This document shows, one piece after another, positions 17,338-26,433 of a DNA stretch of 64,000 nucleotides; the stretch's first letter is position 1, and the number at the start of each line of letters is the position of its first letter. The position numbers and the translations under genes were made by a program. Origin of the DNA: AP-15 sp963732095 (lineage in GTDB: Bacteria > Pseudomonadota > Alphaproteobacteria > ATCC43930 > CGMCC-115725); contig CAVSZA010000022.1 in assembly GCA_963732095.1 (NCBI GenBank), positions 1 through 64,000 of the forward strand, in the 5' to 3' direction. Below the pieces are notes generated by a model, which was not told where the DNA came from, did not search any database, and saw only the letters and a program-made list of their open reading frames with translations.

Positions 17338-18269
17338 CCGAGTCCGAAATCCGGACCGGCGCGGCTCCTTAGGTCCTTGCCCAGCTCGGCGCCGATCTGG
17401 ACAGCATCGTTGATTTCGCCTTCGAACCGGCCGCGGATCTCTCGGCTCCCGTCCTCGTTGAGCAACAGACCCTCGATTGTCAACCGGTCTCCGTCGACTT
17501 CGGCAAACCCGGCGATTGGAGTGCGGCACGAGCCGTCGAGCGCGGCGAGCATCGCTCGCTCGGCATGCACACAGGCAGCGCAGGTCAGATCATGGAGCGG
17601 CGCAACGAGGTGACGCACCGTCTCGTTGGCCGTTCGGCACTCGACGGCGAGCGCACCTTGGCCGACCGCCGGCAGCATGACCTCGCGGGGCAGGATTTCG
17701 GTCGCCTGCCCGCTCAAATCGAGGCGTTCGAGGCCGCACAGCGCGAGAACCAATGCATCGACTTCACCGGCCGCCATTTTGCGCAGCCGCGTGTTCACAT
17801 TCCCACGGATCGGCACGATCGAGAGGTCCGGGCGATGCCGCAGCAATTGGGCTTGGCGGCGGAGTGAAGCGGTGCCGATCTTCGCGCCGCGAGGCAGGGA
17901 AGCTAGGCTCGCCGCGCTCCCGGACAAAAGCGCGTCGCGTGGATCGTCACGCGGAGGCACGCAGGCGATCACCAGACCCTCGGGAAGCCGGGTCTCCATA
18001 TCCTTCAGCGAATGAACCGCCAGATCGATCTTCCCGGCGAGCAGCGCCTCCTCGATCTCCTTCGCGAACAGCCCCTTGCCGCCGATCTCGGCGAGCAGAC
18101 GATTTTGCACTCGGTCGCCGGTCGTTCTGATGGTCACGATCTCGACCGCTCCCGCCGCTGCAAGCTCGGGATGCGCCGCAATCAGGCGATCGCGAATGAT
18201 GGCGGTTTGACGCAGCGCCATCGGGCTGCCGCGGGTGCCGATGCGGAGAGGACGGGATGCCAAGCGCAT
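17334..18269 (-). CDS. hemC: porphobilinogen deaminase (hydroxymethylbilane synthase)
   Basis: A 311-residue protein of full family length. It starts LRIGTRGSPMALRQ and has the conserved LAEIGGKGLFAKEIE, DLAVHSLKDMET (catalytic aspartate), GTASLRRQAQL, IRGNVNTRLRK and GQGALAVEC. The cysteine carrying the dipyrromethane cofactor is in DGSCRTPIAGF. The enzyme joins four porphobilinogen units into hydroxymethylbilane in tetrapyrrole synthesis in the cytoplasm. Only 18 bases separate it from the upstream permease gene, so the two may be cotranscribed. No other haem-synthesis gene is in the window. Confidence 0.96.
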   Translation of the reverse strand: MRLASRPLRIGTRGSPMALRQTAIIRDRLIAAHPELAAAGAVEIVTIRTTGDRVQNRLLAEIGGKGLFAKEIEEALLAGKIDLAVHSLKDMETRLPEGLVIACVPPRDDPRDALLSGSAASLASLPRGAKIGTASLRRQAQLLRHRPDLSIVPIRGNVNTRLRKMAAGEVDALVLALCGLERLDLSGQATEILPREVMLPAVGQGALAVECRTANETVRHLVAPLHDLTCAACVHAERAMLAALDGSCRTPIAGFAEVDGDRLTIEGLLLNEDGSREIRGRFEGEINDAVQIGAELGKDLRSRAGPDFGLG

Positions 18270-18287
18270 TCTCCTCGTTGCTTGCGA

Positions 18288-19544
18288 TTACCTCTCCGGC
18301 AGCACCGGCAAGGTTTGCGTCAAAGCCAGCCAAAACACCGCAAAGCCGATCGATATTATTGCGATCGGAACCCCGGCCCTGGCATGCTCGGCAAACGTGA
18401 GCCTTGCTCCCATCCGATCGGCGCGCTCGGCGATCAGCACATTGGTCAGGCTGCCAGTGAGGAGCAGATTGCCGGCAAGGCTCGACAATAAGGCCAACGC
18501 GTAAAAAACGCCCGGTGGAGCGCTCGGCCAAAGCTGCAGGAACAGCATCGCGGCCGGGACGCCGCCGATCGTGTTGCTCGCTACGAGACTATACGGCGTC
18601 AGCAGCACGAGACTGTTTGGCAACAGCCCATGCTCAGTCAGAAAGTCGAGGATTTGGGCGGCAACTCCAGATTGGTTGAGGGCTCCGGTGATCCCGAAGA
18701 GGCAGGCGACGAGAAGCAAGAGCGGCCAATCCACCGCTGCGATCATCGTGCGGCTGGTAATTTTCCGGCTGGCGAGCAACAGCGCAGCGATGATCAGCGC
18801 GCCGATCTCGCGCGGCAGCGGCGTTGCGAACAGCACGAGCAGCACCAACACGGCGACAGCCCCCTTGATCGTCTGGTTGCGGTCGAGCGGGTGAACGGCT
18901 ACGGGCGGTGCATCGAGTGTCGCCGCGAGCATCGTCTGGCTGATGCGCGTGCGCCATTGCAGCCAGACGACCAGGAAGACAACGATCAACGTGAACACCG
19001 CCGGCACGGCGCAAATCGCCAGGAAGACCCAGAAGTCGAGCCGGCCGAGCGCCCCGATCAGGATGTTTTGCGGATTGCCGATCAATGTCGCCGCGGAGCC
19101 CGCATTGGTTGCGGCAGCGAGCGCGATCACCAGTGGGCGAGGGTCGAGCTGGCGGCTCTGCGCTCCGGCGATCAGCAACGGCGAAATTGCTATTATCAGA
19201 ATGTCGTTTGCCAATATTGCCGAGAGCCCACCGCCGATTGCAACCGTCAATACCAGGAGGGTCGCGGTACCGCGCCGGGTCTCGGTAATTGTTCGGGCGC
19301 ACAAGTCGATGAACCCCAATTCGGCGAACTGGGCCGAGATGATCATCATCGCGAACAGGAAGGCGAGGGTCGGCAAATCGACGGAGCTGCCGAAATCGTC
19401 GAGGGTCATCTCGCCACTGGCGAGGAGCGCGATGACCGCGAGCAGCGCGATCCCGGTACGATCGACCTGCAGCCACGCGATCCGGCCGGCGGCCATGCCG
19501 ATATAGGTCAGGATCAGAATCAGCAGAACGATCGCGACGTGCAT
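18288..19544 (-). CDS. SLC13/ArsB-superfamily permease
   Basis: A 418-residue membrane protein with about ten to twelve hydrophobic segments. The repeated anion-transporter motifs are visible as ILANDILIIAISPLL followed by NAGSAATLIGNPQNILIG in the first half and PYSLVASNTIGGVPAAML with LAGNLLLTGSLTNVLI in the second. This is the inverted-repeat pattern of citrate/dicarboxylate or arsenite-type permeases. The substrate cannot be told. The ATG at 19544 is preferred to a GTG one codon before. It precedes hemC by 18 bases on the same strand and is divergent from the helicase gene. Confidence 0.82.
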   Translation of the reverse strand: MHVAIVLLILILTYIGMAAGRIAWLQVDRTGIALLAVIALLASGEMTLDDFGSSVDLPTLAFLFAMMIISAQFAELGFIDLCARTITETRRGTATLLVLTVAIGGGLSAILANDILIIAISPLLIAGAQSRQLDPRPLVIALAAATNAGSAATLIGNPQNILIGALGRLDFWVFLAICAVPAVFTLIVVFLVVWLQWRTRISQTMLAATLDAPPVAVHPLDRNQTIKGAVAVLVLLVLFATPLPREIGALIIAALLLASRKITSRTMIAAVDWPLLLLVACLFGITGALNQSGVAAQILDFLTEHGLLPNSLVLLTPYSLVASNTIGGVPAAMLFLQLWPSAPPGVFYALALLSSLAGNLLLTGSLTNVLIAERADRMGARLTFAEHARAGVPIAIISIGFAVFWLALTQTLPVLPER

Positions 19545-19617
19545 CACGGGCCTGGCTTCGGCTTCCTCGGGGGTGAGGGTGCATCATCGGGGCCGCTCTT
19601 GCTATATCATGCAACGC

Positions 19618-21867
19618 ATGTCCGAACCTGCTGTCCTTACCCGCCAGAACACCGAGGTGTTCGACCTCGGCGGCCTCAATGACGCACAACGCCGGGCCGT
19701 CGAGGCGATCGACGGGCCGGTGCTGGTGCTCGCCGGCGCCGGCACCGGCAAAACCCGCGTGCTGACCACGCGGCTCGCCTTTACGATCGCCACAGGCCGC
19801 GCATTTCCCTCGGAATTGCTCGCCGTCACTTTTACCAACAAGGCGGCGCGCGAGATGCGCGAGCGGCTGGAAGCGATGATCGGCCGCGCCGCCGAGGGCG
19901 TGTGGCTCGGCACCTTTCATGCAATCGCCGCGCGGATTCTGCGCCGGCATGCCGAGGCGATCGGGCTCAAGCCGAGCTTCACGATCCTCGACACCGATGA
20001 CCAGATCCGGCTCTTGAAGCAGATCCTGCAGGCGGAGAACATCGACGAGCGGCGCTGGCCCGCCCGCCTTCTGCTCGCACAGATTCAGCGCTGGAAGGAT
20101 CGCGGTCTCGGCCCCGAAAAGGTTTCGCCCGCCGACGCCGGCGGTTTTGCGCAGGGCCGGGCGGTGGATCTCTATCGCCAGTACCAGGAGCGCCTGATGA
20201 CGGTGAACGCCGTCGATTTTGGCGACCTGATGCTGCACAATTTGGGCCTTTTCACCGGCAACCCCGACATCCTCGCCGATTACCAGCGGCGCTTCCGGTA
20301 TGTGCTCGTCGACGAGTACCAGGACACCAACATCGCCCAATACTTGTGGCTGCGTCTGCTGGCGCAAAGGCGCCGGAATTTGTGCTGTGTCGGCGACGAC
20401 GATCAGTCGATCTACAGCTGGCGCGGCGCCGAGATCGGCAACATCCTGCGCTTCGAAAAGGATTTCGCGGGCTCGACGATCGCCCGGCTCGAGCAGAACT
20501 ACCGCTCGACGCCGCACATTCTAGGGGCGGCGGGCGGCATGATCGCGCAGAACCGCGGCCGCCTCGGCAAGACCTTATGGACCGAAGCGGACGAGGGAGA
20601 AAAGGTCGTGGTGCGGGCCGTGTGGGATGCCGAGGAGGAAGCCCGCTGGGTCGGCGACGAGATCGAGGCGCTACAGCGCAAACGGCACGCGCTCAGCGAA
20701 ATCGCGATCCTGGTGCGAGCTGGGTTCCAGACGCGTGAGTTTGAAGACCGGTTCATTACGCTCGCGCTGCCCTATCGCGTGATCGGCGGGCCGCGGTTTT
20801 ACGAGCGGCAGGAGATCCGCGACGCGCTCGCTTACCTGCGGCTCGTCAATCAGCCGGCCGATGATCTCGCCCTCGAGCGCATTCTGAACACCCCTCGGCG
20901 CGGCATCGGCAGCGCCACGGTGCAGGAGCTGCACAGGTTTGCCCGCACCGAAAGGCTGCCGCTCATCGAAGCGGCGCGCCTGTTGATCGCCGGCGATCGG
21001 ATGAGGCCGGCCGCGCGCAACGCGCTCGCCGCATTCATCGGCGCGGTTGACGGCTGGCGCGCGCAAGCCCAGCGGATCTCGCATACCGACCTCGTGCAGA
21101 TCGTGCTCGACGAATCGGGCTACACTGCGATGTGGCAGGCCGATCGCTCACCCGACGCGGCCGGCCGGCTCGAAAACCTGAAGGAGCTGGTCGTCGCGAT
21201 GGCCGAGTTCGAGAATCTCGGCGGCTTTCTCGAGCATGTCAGTCTGGTGATGGATAATGCCGCCGAGGCGGGCGGCGACATGGTCAATCTGATGACCCTG
21301 CACAGCGCCAAGGGGCTCGAATTCGACTCGGTTTTCCTGCCGGGCTGGGAAGAGGGATTGTTCCCGAACCAGCGGGCGATGGAGGAGAACGGGCTCGCCG
21401 CGCTCGAAGAGGAGCGCCGGCTCGCCTATGTCGGGCTGACCCGAGCCCGGCACCGCGCTTATGTGTCCTTTGCCGCTAACCGCCGCATTCACGGCCAATG
21501 GCAGAATACGATCCGTTCCCGCTTTGTCGACGAGCTGCCGACCGATCACGTCGAGATCGTCGCCGAGCTCGGCCTGCAGCCCGCGGCATCCTGGGATGCA
21601 GGATGGACGAGCGCGATCGAGGTCCCGCCGGCTGCGCCGTGGCGGCCGGCTGCCCCTCCACGCCACCCCCTGCTGGCCAATACGGGCCCGGTGCCGCGGC
21701 GCGGCGAAGAATTACGCCGGGTCGGCGGCTTTGCCGTCGGCGGCCGGGTGTTTCACCAGAAATTCGGCTACGGCACGATCACCGCCGTCGAAGACAACAA
21801 GCTCGCCATCCATTTCGACGTCGCCGGCGACAAGAAGATCATGGACGCCTTTGTCGAGCACGCGTGA
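19618..21867 (+). CDS. UvrD/PcrA-type ATP-dependent DNA helicase
   Basis: A 749-residue superfamily 1A helicase. The start at ATG 19618 (MSEPAVLTR) is chosen because upstream sequence is not conserved. Motifs occur in order: LAGAGTGKTRVL (Walker A, residues 38-49), TFTNKAAREM, LVDEYQDTN, VGDDDQSIYSWRGAEI, LEQNYRS, LMTLHSAKGLEF and YVGLTRARH. These enzymes unwind DNA 3' to 5' in excision and mismatch repair. The C-terminal 60 residues (FGYGTITAVEDNKLAIHFDV) form the small Tudor-like domain seen in PcrA/UvrD that contacts RNA polymerase. A REP-like palindrome separates it from prmA. Confidence 0.95.
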   Translation: MSEPAVLTRQNTEVFDLGGLNDAQRRAVEAIDGPVLVLAGAGTGKTRVLTTRLAFTIATGRAFPSELLAVTFTNKAAREMRERLEAMIGRAAEGVWLGTFHAIAARILRRHAEAIGLKPSFTILDTDDQIRLLKQILQAENIDERRWPARLLLAQIQRWKDRGLGPEKVSPADAGGFAQGRAVDLYRQYQERLMTVNAVDFGDLMLHNLGLFTGNPDILADYQRRFRYVLVDEYQDTNIAQYLWLRLLAQRRRNLCCVGDDDQSIYSWRGAEIGNILRFEKDFAGSTIARLEQNYRSTPHILGAAGGMIAQNRGRLGKTLWTEADEGEKVVVRAVWDAEEEARWVGDEIEALQRKRHALSEIAILVRAGFQTREFEDRFITLALPYRVIGGPRFYERQEIRDALAYLRLVNQPADDLALERILNTPRRGIGSATVQELHRFARTERLPLIEAARLLIAGDRMRPAARNALAAFIGAVDGWRAQAQRISHTDLVQIVLDESGYTAMWQADRSPDAAGRLENLKELVVAMAEFENLGGFLEHVSLVMDNAAEAGGDMVNLMTLHSAKGLEFDSVFLPGWEEGLFPNQRAMEENGLAALEEERRLAYVGLTRARHRAYVSFAANRRIHGQWQNTIRSRFVDELPTDHVEIVAELGLQPAASWDAGWTSAIEVPPAAPWRPAAPPRHPLLANTGPVPRRGEELRRVGGFAVGGRVFHQKFGYGTITAVEDNKLAIHFDVAGDKKIMDAFVEHA

Positions 21868-21888
21868 TGGCGCGGGGAGTTCCGCGAC

Positions 21889-21932
21889 CTCCTCCCTCGC
21901 CCCGCTTGCGGGGAGAGGGTCGGGGTGAGGGG
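21889..21932. repeat. REP-like palindrome between the helicase gene and prmA
   Basis: CCCTCGCCCCGCTTGCGGGG and the following GAGAGGGTCGGGGTGAGGGG form nested complementary arms. Related sequences occur near 35937, 41335-41425 and 44998-45075. It lies in the gap before the prmA start. Confidence 0.7.
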
Positions 21933-21940
21933 CGCTGGCC

Positions 21941-23092
21941 GTGAATTCTGTCTGGCGCCTGCTTGCCTCCGTGCGCGGCACGGACGCGGCGAATGCCGTC
22001 TTCGCGCTCTTGGACGACAAAGCCGACGCCGTGTCGGCGTTCGAGACTGCACCCGAGGAGTGGCGGGTCGAGGCCTATTGGCGATCGCCTTTGCTCAACG
22101 CCGAGCTCGGGGCGCAGCTCGCGCTCATCGCGGCGGCCGCGGACGGAACTTTGGCCGAATTAGGCGAGGAAGACCTCCCCGCGCGCGACTGGCTCGCGGA
22201 GAACCAGCTGTCCTTTCCGCCCTTGCGGGTCGGCCGGTTCTTTGTTTACGGCTCGCATTATGATGGCAAGGTGCCGGTGGGAGCGATCGGGATCGCAGTA
22301 GACGCGGCGACCGCGTTCGGTACCGGCGAGCATCCGTCGACCCGCGGCTGTCTCTTGGCGCTCGAGCGCCTGGCGCGTAGACGGCAGTTTCACAGACCGC
22401 TCGACATCGGAACTGGAACGGGGATTCTCTCGATCGCCGCAGCGAAACTGCTGCACCGCAAAGTACTGGCCGGGGACATTGACCCAAGAGCGATCTGCGT
22501 CGCCCGACACAACGCCGCCTGCAACGGCGTAAGGGGACTGGTGCAGAGCCGCAACGCGGCGGGCTACCGTGATCGGCTCATCCGCAAATCACGCTATGAT
22601 CTGATCCTGTCCAATATCCTCGCGCGCCCATTGGCGGTCATGGCCGCCGACCTTGCTCGCAGGCTGGCGCCCCATGGACGCGCTGTGCTGTCGGGATTGT
22701 TGCGGTGGCAAGAGCCGATCGTGCTCGCACCGCATCGCGGCTGCGGCATCGTGCTCGATCACAGGGTGGTCATCGACGGGTGGTCGACGCTGGTGATGCG
22801 CCGCCGGCATGGGTCAGAGATGACGATGGGGGCCGAAGCCCCCATCTCTGAAATCGCCTCGGCCGGAAGACCGCTCAGGCCTCCTTCGGCCGAGCGAGCT
22901 TTTCCGGGTTCCGGAAGGGCACTGGCGAGGATGGATTGGGCACGCGGTAACCCTCGACGAGGCTGGCGATTTGCGAGCGGTGAAGCCCGATGTCGGCGAG
23001 CGAGTGGTCGTCGAGCGACATCAGCTCGGCATAGGCTTGCTGCCGATGCCGCCACTCGGAAAAGCGCCTTCCGGCGGAGACGAGAAGATTGA
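21941..23092 (+). CDS. prmA: ribosomal protein L11 methyltransferase, with C-terminal run-on
   Basis: GTG start. The first 290 residues are a typical PrmA: GIAVDAATAFGTGEHPST (substrate-side motif), PLDIGTGTGILSIAAAK (SAM-binding motif I), AGDIDPRAI, and LILSNILARPL. The enzyme trimethylates ribosomal protein L11 using S-adenosylmethionine. The homologous region ends at STLVMRR near 22805. The frame then continues for about 95 residues with no family resemblance, through a hairpin and antisense to the DUF1127 gene. A one-base shift near 22805 would give a TGA at 22820-22822, which suggests a recent indel or error. The methyltransferase domain itself is complete. Confidence 0.85.
   Translation: MNSVWRLLASVRGTDAANAVFALLDDKADAVSAFETAPEEWRVEAYWRSPLLNAELGAQLALIAAAADGTLAELGEEDLPARDWLAENQLSFPPLRVGRFFVYGSHYDGKVPVGAIGIAVDAATAFGTGEHPSTRGCLLALERLARRRQFHRPLDIGTGTGILSIAAAKLLHRKVLAGDIDPRAICVARHNAACNGVRGLVQSRNAAGYRDRLIRKSRYDLILSNILARPLAVMAADLARRLAPHGRAVLSGLLRWQEPIVLAPHRGCGIVLDHRVVIDGWSTLVMRRRHGSEMTMGAEAPISEIASAGRPLRPPSAERAFPGSGRALARMDWARGNPRRGWRFASGEARCRRASGRRATSARHRLAADAATRKSAFRRRRED
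22815..22850. terminator. hairpin terminator between prmA and the DUF1127 gene
   Basis: GATGGGGGC and GCCCCCATC form a perfect 9-base stem around CGAA, extended outside by CAGAGAT/ATCTCTG. It is placed where convergent prmA and DUF1127 transcripts should end, which argues that the native prmA stop lay before it. Confidence 0.65.
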
Positions 23093-23102
23093 CTACAAAC
23101 AT
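22875..23102 (-). CDS. DUF1127-family small protein
   Basis: A 75-residue protein from ATG 23102 (MFVVNLLVSAGRRFSEWRHR); the much longer upstream frame is antisense to aminopeptidase P and is rejected. The core AYAELMSLDDHSLADIGLHR is the DUF1127 signature, an arginine-rich small protein family of alphaproteobacteria in which some members influence RNA turnover and phosphate or stress responses. A tail of about 25 residues (NPSSPVPFRNPEKLARPKEA) follows the domain. It overlaps the run-on part of prmA on the opposite strand and is divergent from the aminopeptidase gene. Confidence 0.85.
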   Translation of the reverse strand: MFVVNLLVSAGRRFSEWRHRQQAYAELMSLDDHSLADIGLHRSQIASLVEGYRVPNPSSPVPFRNPEKLARPKEA

Positions 23103-23216
23103 GGCTAGAACTCCTGCGCGCCGCTTATGCTGCGCCGCACAAGGATCTGGTGCTGCACCGCAAAAAGAGCAACAGCAGCCCTGCAATTCAGCCATGCAGA
23201 GAAAAAGGAGCGGTAG

Positions 23217-25256
23217 ATGAGCTCGAGCGTAACCCAACCCCACCGGGACGAGCTGGCGCGATTGCTGGCGGCGGTCGGTTCCACCTACGACCCCGACGCG
23301 ATCGAGGCGTTGATCGACGGCGTGCTGGCCGCTCCGGCCGAAATCGGGACTGGCTGGCATAGGCTCGTCGCCGACCCGATGCCGCAACAGCTTGCCGACC
23401 GTCTCGAGGCGCTGCGCGCCGCCAAGGCTGCCGGATACCACGATGGCCTTTCGCGGGATGATTTTGCTCGGCAGCCGCGATCGGAGCGTCTCGCCCGCCT
23501 GCGGGAAGAACTGGCGTTGCGCGGACTCGATGGGTTCATCGTGCCGCGCGCCGACGAGCATCAGGGGGAATATGTGCCGCCACGCGGTCAGCGCCTCGCC
23601 TGGCTTACCGGCTTTACCGGGTCGGCCGGCCTCGCGATCGTGTTGCGCGACCGCGCAGCGCTGTTTGTCGATGGGCGGTACACATTGCAGGCGGCTGCTC
23701 AGATTGATACCGGCTCGTTCGAGATCCATCACCTGGTAGAGGAACCGCCGGCGCAATGGCTCGCCACGGCGCTAAAAAAGGGCGGTGTTCTCGGCTACGA
23801 TCCCTGGCTGCACACGCCCCACGAGGTGGAGCGGTTTCGCGGCGCCGCGGAAAAGGCCGGTGCCGAGCTTCGCGCTGTTCAGGGCAACCCGCTCGACAGG
23901 GTTTGGCCGGGCCAACCGGCGGCGCCGATCGCACCTGTCGTGCCGCATCCCGAGCAATTCTGCGGCGAGAGCGCAGAGTCGAAGCGCACCCGGCTGGGGC
24001 GTGGCTTGCAACAGGAGGGGGTCGCGGCGGTCGTGCTGACAATGCCGGAATCGATCGCCTGGCTCCTCAACATCCGCGGCGGCGACGTGCCGCACACCCC
24101 GCTGCCATTGTCATTTGCGATCCTGCGGCGGGACGGCTCCGTCAGCCTCTTCATCCATCGGCGCAAGCTCGTGCCCGACCTCGAACGCCACCTTGGCAAC
24201 GCCGTCACGGTGCTGCCGCCCGAGCAACTGGGACCGGCGCTCGACGCGCTTGCGGCCGAAGGCGGAAGGGTGCAGGCCGATCCGGCGACCGCCGCCTCCT
24301 GGGTGTTCGACCGGCTGACAAAAGCGGGAGCGAAGATCCATCGCGCCGCCGATCCTTGCCTGTTGCCGAAGGCGTGCAAGAACGCCTTCGAAATCGATGG
24401 CACCCGCGCAGCGCATCAGCGTGACGGCGCGGCGCTGACGCGTTTCCTCGCCTGGCTCGCGCGCGAGGCGCCGAATGGGCAACTCTCCGAGATCGCCGCC
24501 AGCGACCGGCTGGAGGCTTTCCGCCGCGAAGGAGAGTATTTCCGCGACCTCAGCTTCCCGACGATTTCAGGGGCTGGCTCAAACGGCGCGATCGTGCACT
24601 ACCGGGCGATGCCAGAGACCGAGAAGCGCCTCGAACCGGGCACGCTTTATCTGCTCGATTCAGGCGCCCAGTATCTCGACGGCACCACCGACGTGACGCG
24701 CACGATCGCGGTCGGCGAGCCTTCGGCCGAGATGCGCGACCAATTCACTCGCGTGCTGAAGGGCCACATCGCGCTCGCCCTGGCGCGCTTTCCGAAGGGC
24801 ACCACCGGGACACAACTCGACGGTTTCGCGCGCCGCGCGCTGTGGCAGGAGGGACTCGACTACGACCACGGCACCGGGCACGGCGTCGGCAGCTATCTCG
24901 GGGTGCACGAGGGCCCGCAACGCATCTCCAAGGCCCCGAACACGCAGCCTCTGCTGGCCGGCATGATCGTCTCGAACGAGCCCGGCTATTACAAGACCGG
25001 CGCCTACGGCATTCGCATCGAAAATCTCGTGCTGGTGCAGCCGGCCGACGGCTCGGCCGATCGCGAGACGCTCGGCTTCGAAACGCTGACCCTCGCCCCG
25101 ATCGACCGCAACCTGATCGAGCCGTCGCTGCTCGACGAAAACGAGATCGCCTGGCTCAATGAGTACCATACGCGGGTCCGCGAGCGCCTGACCCCGCTTG
25201 TTGACGCGCAGACGGCGCGCTGGCTCGCCGAAGCGACGCAGCCGGTCGGCGGGTAA
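23217..25256 (+). CDS. pepP: aminopeptidase P (Xaa-Pro aminopeptidase)
   Basis: A 679-residue M24B metallopeptidase starting at ATG 23217 after AAAAAGGAGC. Creatinase-like N-terminal domains (GFIVPRADEHQGEYVPP, WLTGFTGSAG) precede the pita-bread catalytic domain. Metal ligands are in YLLDSGAQYLDGTTDVTRT, HGTGHGVGSYLGVHEGP, VSNEPGYYK and GIRIENLVLV. It removes N-terminal residues that precede proline. About 75 residues before the usual N-terminus (from MSSSVTQPHRDELARLLAAV) are an extra segment; two-thirds of the way through this extension there is no strong alternative start. The next gene (dcd) starts directly at its stop codon. Confidence 0.92.
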   Translation: MSSSVTQPHRDELARLLAAVGSTYDPDAIEALIDGVLAAPAEIGTGWHRLVADPMPQQLADRLEALRAAKAAGYHDGLSRDDFARQPRSERLARLREELALRGLDGFIVPRADEHQGEYVPPRGQRLAWLTGFTGSAGLAIVLRDRAALFVDGRYTLQAAAQIDTGSFEIHHLVEEPPAQWLATALKKGGVLGYDPWLHTPHEVERFRGAAEKAGAELRAVQGNPLDRVWPGQPAAPIAPVVPHPEQFCGESAESKRTRLGRGLQQEGVAAVVLTMPESIAWLLNIRGGDVPHTPLPLSFAILRRDGSVSLFIHRRKLVPDLERHLGNAVTVLPPEQLGPALDALAAEGGRVQADPATAASWVFDRLTKAGAKIHRAADPCLLPKACKNAFEIDGTRAAHQRDGAALTRFLAWLAREAPNGQLSEIAASDRLEAFRREGEYFRDLSFPTISGAGSNGAIVHYRAMPETEKRLEPGTLYLLDSGAQYLDGTTDVTRTIAVGEPSAEMRDQFTRVLKGHIALALARFPKGTTGTQLDGFARRALWQEGLDYDHGTGHGVGSYLGVHEGPQRISKAPNTQPLLAGMIVSNEPGYYKTGAYGIRIENLVLVQPADGSADRETLGFETLTLAPIDRNLIEPSLLDENEIAWLNEYHTRVRERLTPLVDAQTARWLAEATQPVGG

Positions 25257-26426
25257 ATGCCGCAAGGCAGTGAGTTGTTTCCGGCGCCGGACCCGGTTGA
25301 GGCCGACCGCCAGCGGGATTTGACGACCGGCCTGTTGCCGTCACAGCTGTTGCGGGAGGCAGTGGCGCAAGCCCGGGAGATCCTATCGCCGCAGCCGATC
25401 GGCGACGATCAGATCCAGCCAGCGAGCATCGACCTGCGGCTCGGCGAAGTCGCCTACCGGGTGCGGGCGAGCTTTCTGCCCGGCGCGCGGGCGAGCGTGC
25501 GCGACAAGCTCGATCTCCTTTCGATGCACCGCATCGACCTGACGGGAGGCGCGGTTCTCGAAAAGGACTGCGTTTATATCGTCCCGTTGCTCGAATATGT
25601 GTCGCTGCGGAAACGCACTGCGGCGGCCGCCAACCCGAAGAGCTCGACCGGCCGGCTCGATGTCTTCGCCCGGGTGATCACCGACTACGGCACCGAATTC
25701 GACCGGGTCCGCGAGGGCTACAAGGGTCCGCTCTTTGTCGAGATCTCGCCGCGTGCCTTCAGCATCCTGGTGCGCACCGGCTCTCGCCTCGTGCAATTGC
25801 GCATCCGCCGCGGCTCGCCCGGATTTAGCGATACAGCGCTGCGCCGCCTGCATGAGGAGGTCGGGCTGGTCGATGGTCCAGCCGGGCCGAAGACGATCCG
25901 CAACGGGCTCGCCTTCACTGTCGATGTTGCCGGCGACAAAGCGACCGGGATCGTCGGGTACAAGGCGCGGCGGCATACCGATGTCATCGATATGGACCGC
26001 AGCTTGCACTACGACCCGCGCGACTTCTGGGAGCCGGTCTACTCGCGCCGGGTTGAGGGAATCGTGCTCGATCCCAACGACTTCTATATCCTGGCGTCAC
26101 GAGAAGCGGTCGTCGTGCCGCCCGACCACGCCGCCGAGATGTTGCCCTACGACACCTTCGTCGGCGAATTCCGGGTGCATTACGCCGGCTTCTTCGATCC
26201 CGGCTTCGGCGCCCCCGAGAGCGGAGGAGCCGGCAGCCGGGCCGTCCTCGAAGTGCGCTCGCACGAAGTGCCGTTCCTGATCGAAGACGGCCAGATCGTC
26301 GGCCGCCTCGTCTACGAGCGCCTGATCGCCAAGCCCGACAAGCTCTACGGCACCCCGATCGGCTCCTCCTACCAGCGCCAAGGCCTGGCGCTGTCAAAGC
26401 ATTTCAAGCCATTCGTGCCACGCTGA
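25257..26426 (+). CDS. dcd: 2'-deoxycytidine 5'-triphosphate deaminase, long form
   Basis: A 389-residue protein whose ATG directly follows the TAA of pepP. The motifs IQPASIDLRLGEVAYRV, NPKSSTGRLDVFARV and GPLFVEISPRAFSILVRTG match dCTP deaminases of the dUTPase superfamily, in the roughly 370-residue alphaproteobacterial version that is about twice the length of Escherichia coli Dcd. It converts dCTP to dUTP for thymidylate synthesis. The serine pair and arginine of SSTGR are the expected phosphate and catalytic contacts. The C-terminal half (PYDTFVGEFRVHYAGFFDPG) looks like a second copy of the fold. Confidence 0.88.
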   Translation: MPQGSELFPAPDPVEADRQRDLTTGLLPSQLLREAVAQAREILSPQPIGDDQIQPASIDLRLGEVAYRVRASFLPGARASVRDKLDLLSMHRIDLTGGAVLEKDCVYIVPLLEYVSLRKRTAAAANPKSSTGRLDVFARVITDYGTEFDRVREGYKGPLFVEISPRAFSILVRTGSRLVQLRIRRGSPGFSDTALRRLHEEVGLVDGPAGPKTIRNGLAFTVDVAGDKATGIVGYKARRHTDVIDMDRSLHYDPRDFWEPVYSRRVEGIVLDPNDFYILASREAVVVPPDHAAEMLPYDTFVGEFRVHYAGFFDPGFGAPESGGAGSRAVLEVRSHEVPFLIEDGQIVGRLVYERLIAKPDKLYGTPIGSSYQRQGLALSKHFKPFVPR

Positions 26427-26433
26427 TTGCGCT

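Noticed and set aside
18634..20517. A 627-codon open frame on the minus strand across the permease and helicase genes
   Set aside because: It is antisense to two clear genes, with low-complexity arginine- and alanine-rich composition and no recognisable motif. It arises from the high GC content.
23103..23756. The upstream part of a long minus-strand frame ending in the DUF1127 protein
   Set aside because: It is antisense to aminopeptidase P. Only the last 75 codons match DUF1127, and an ATG at 23102 explains them.
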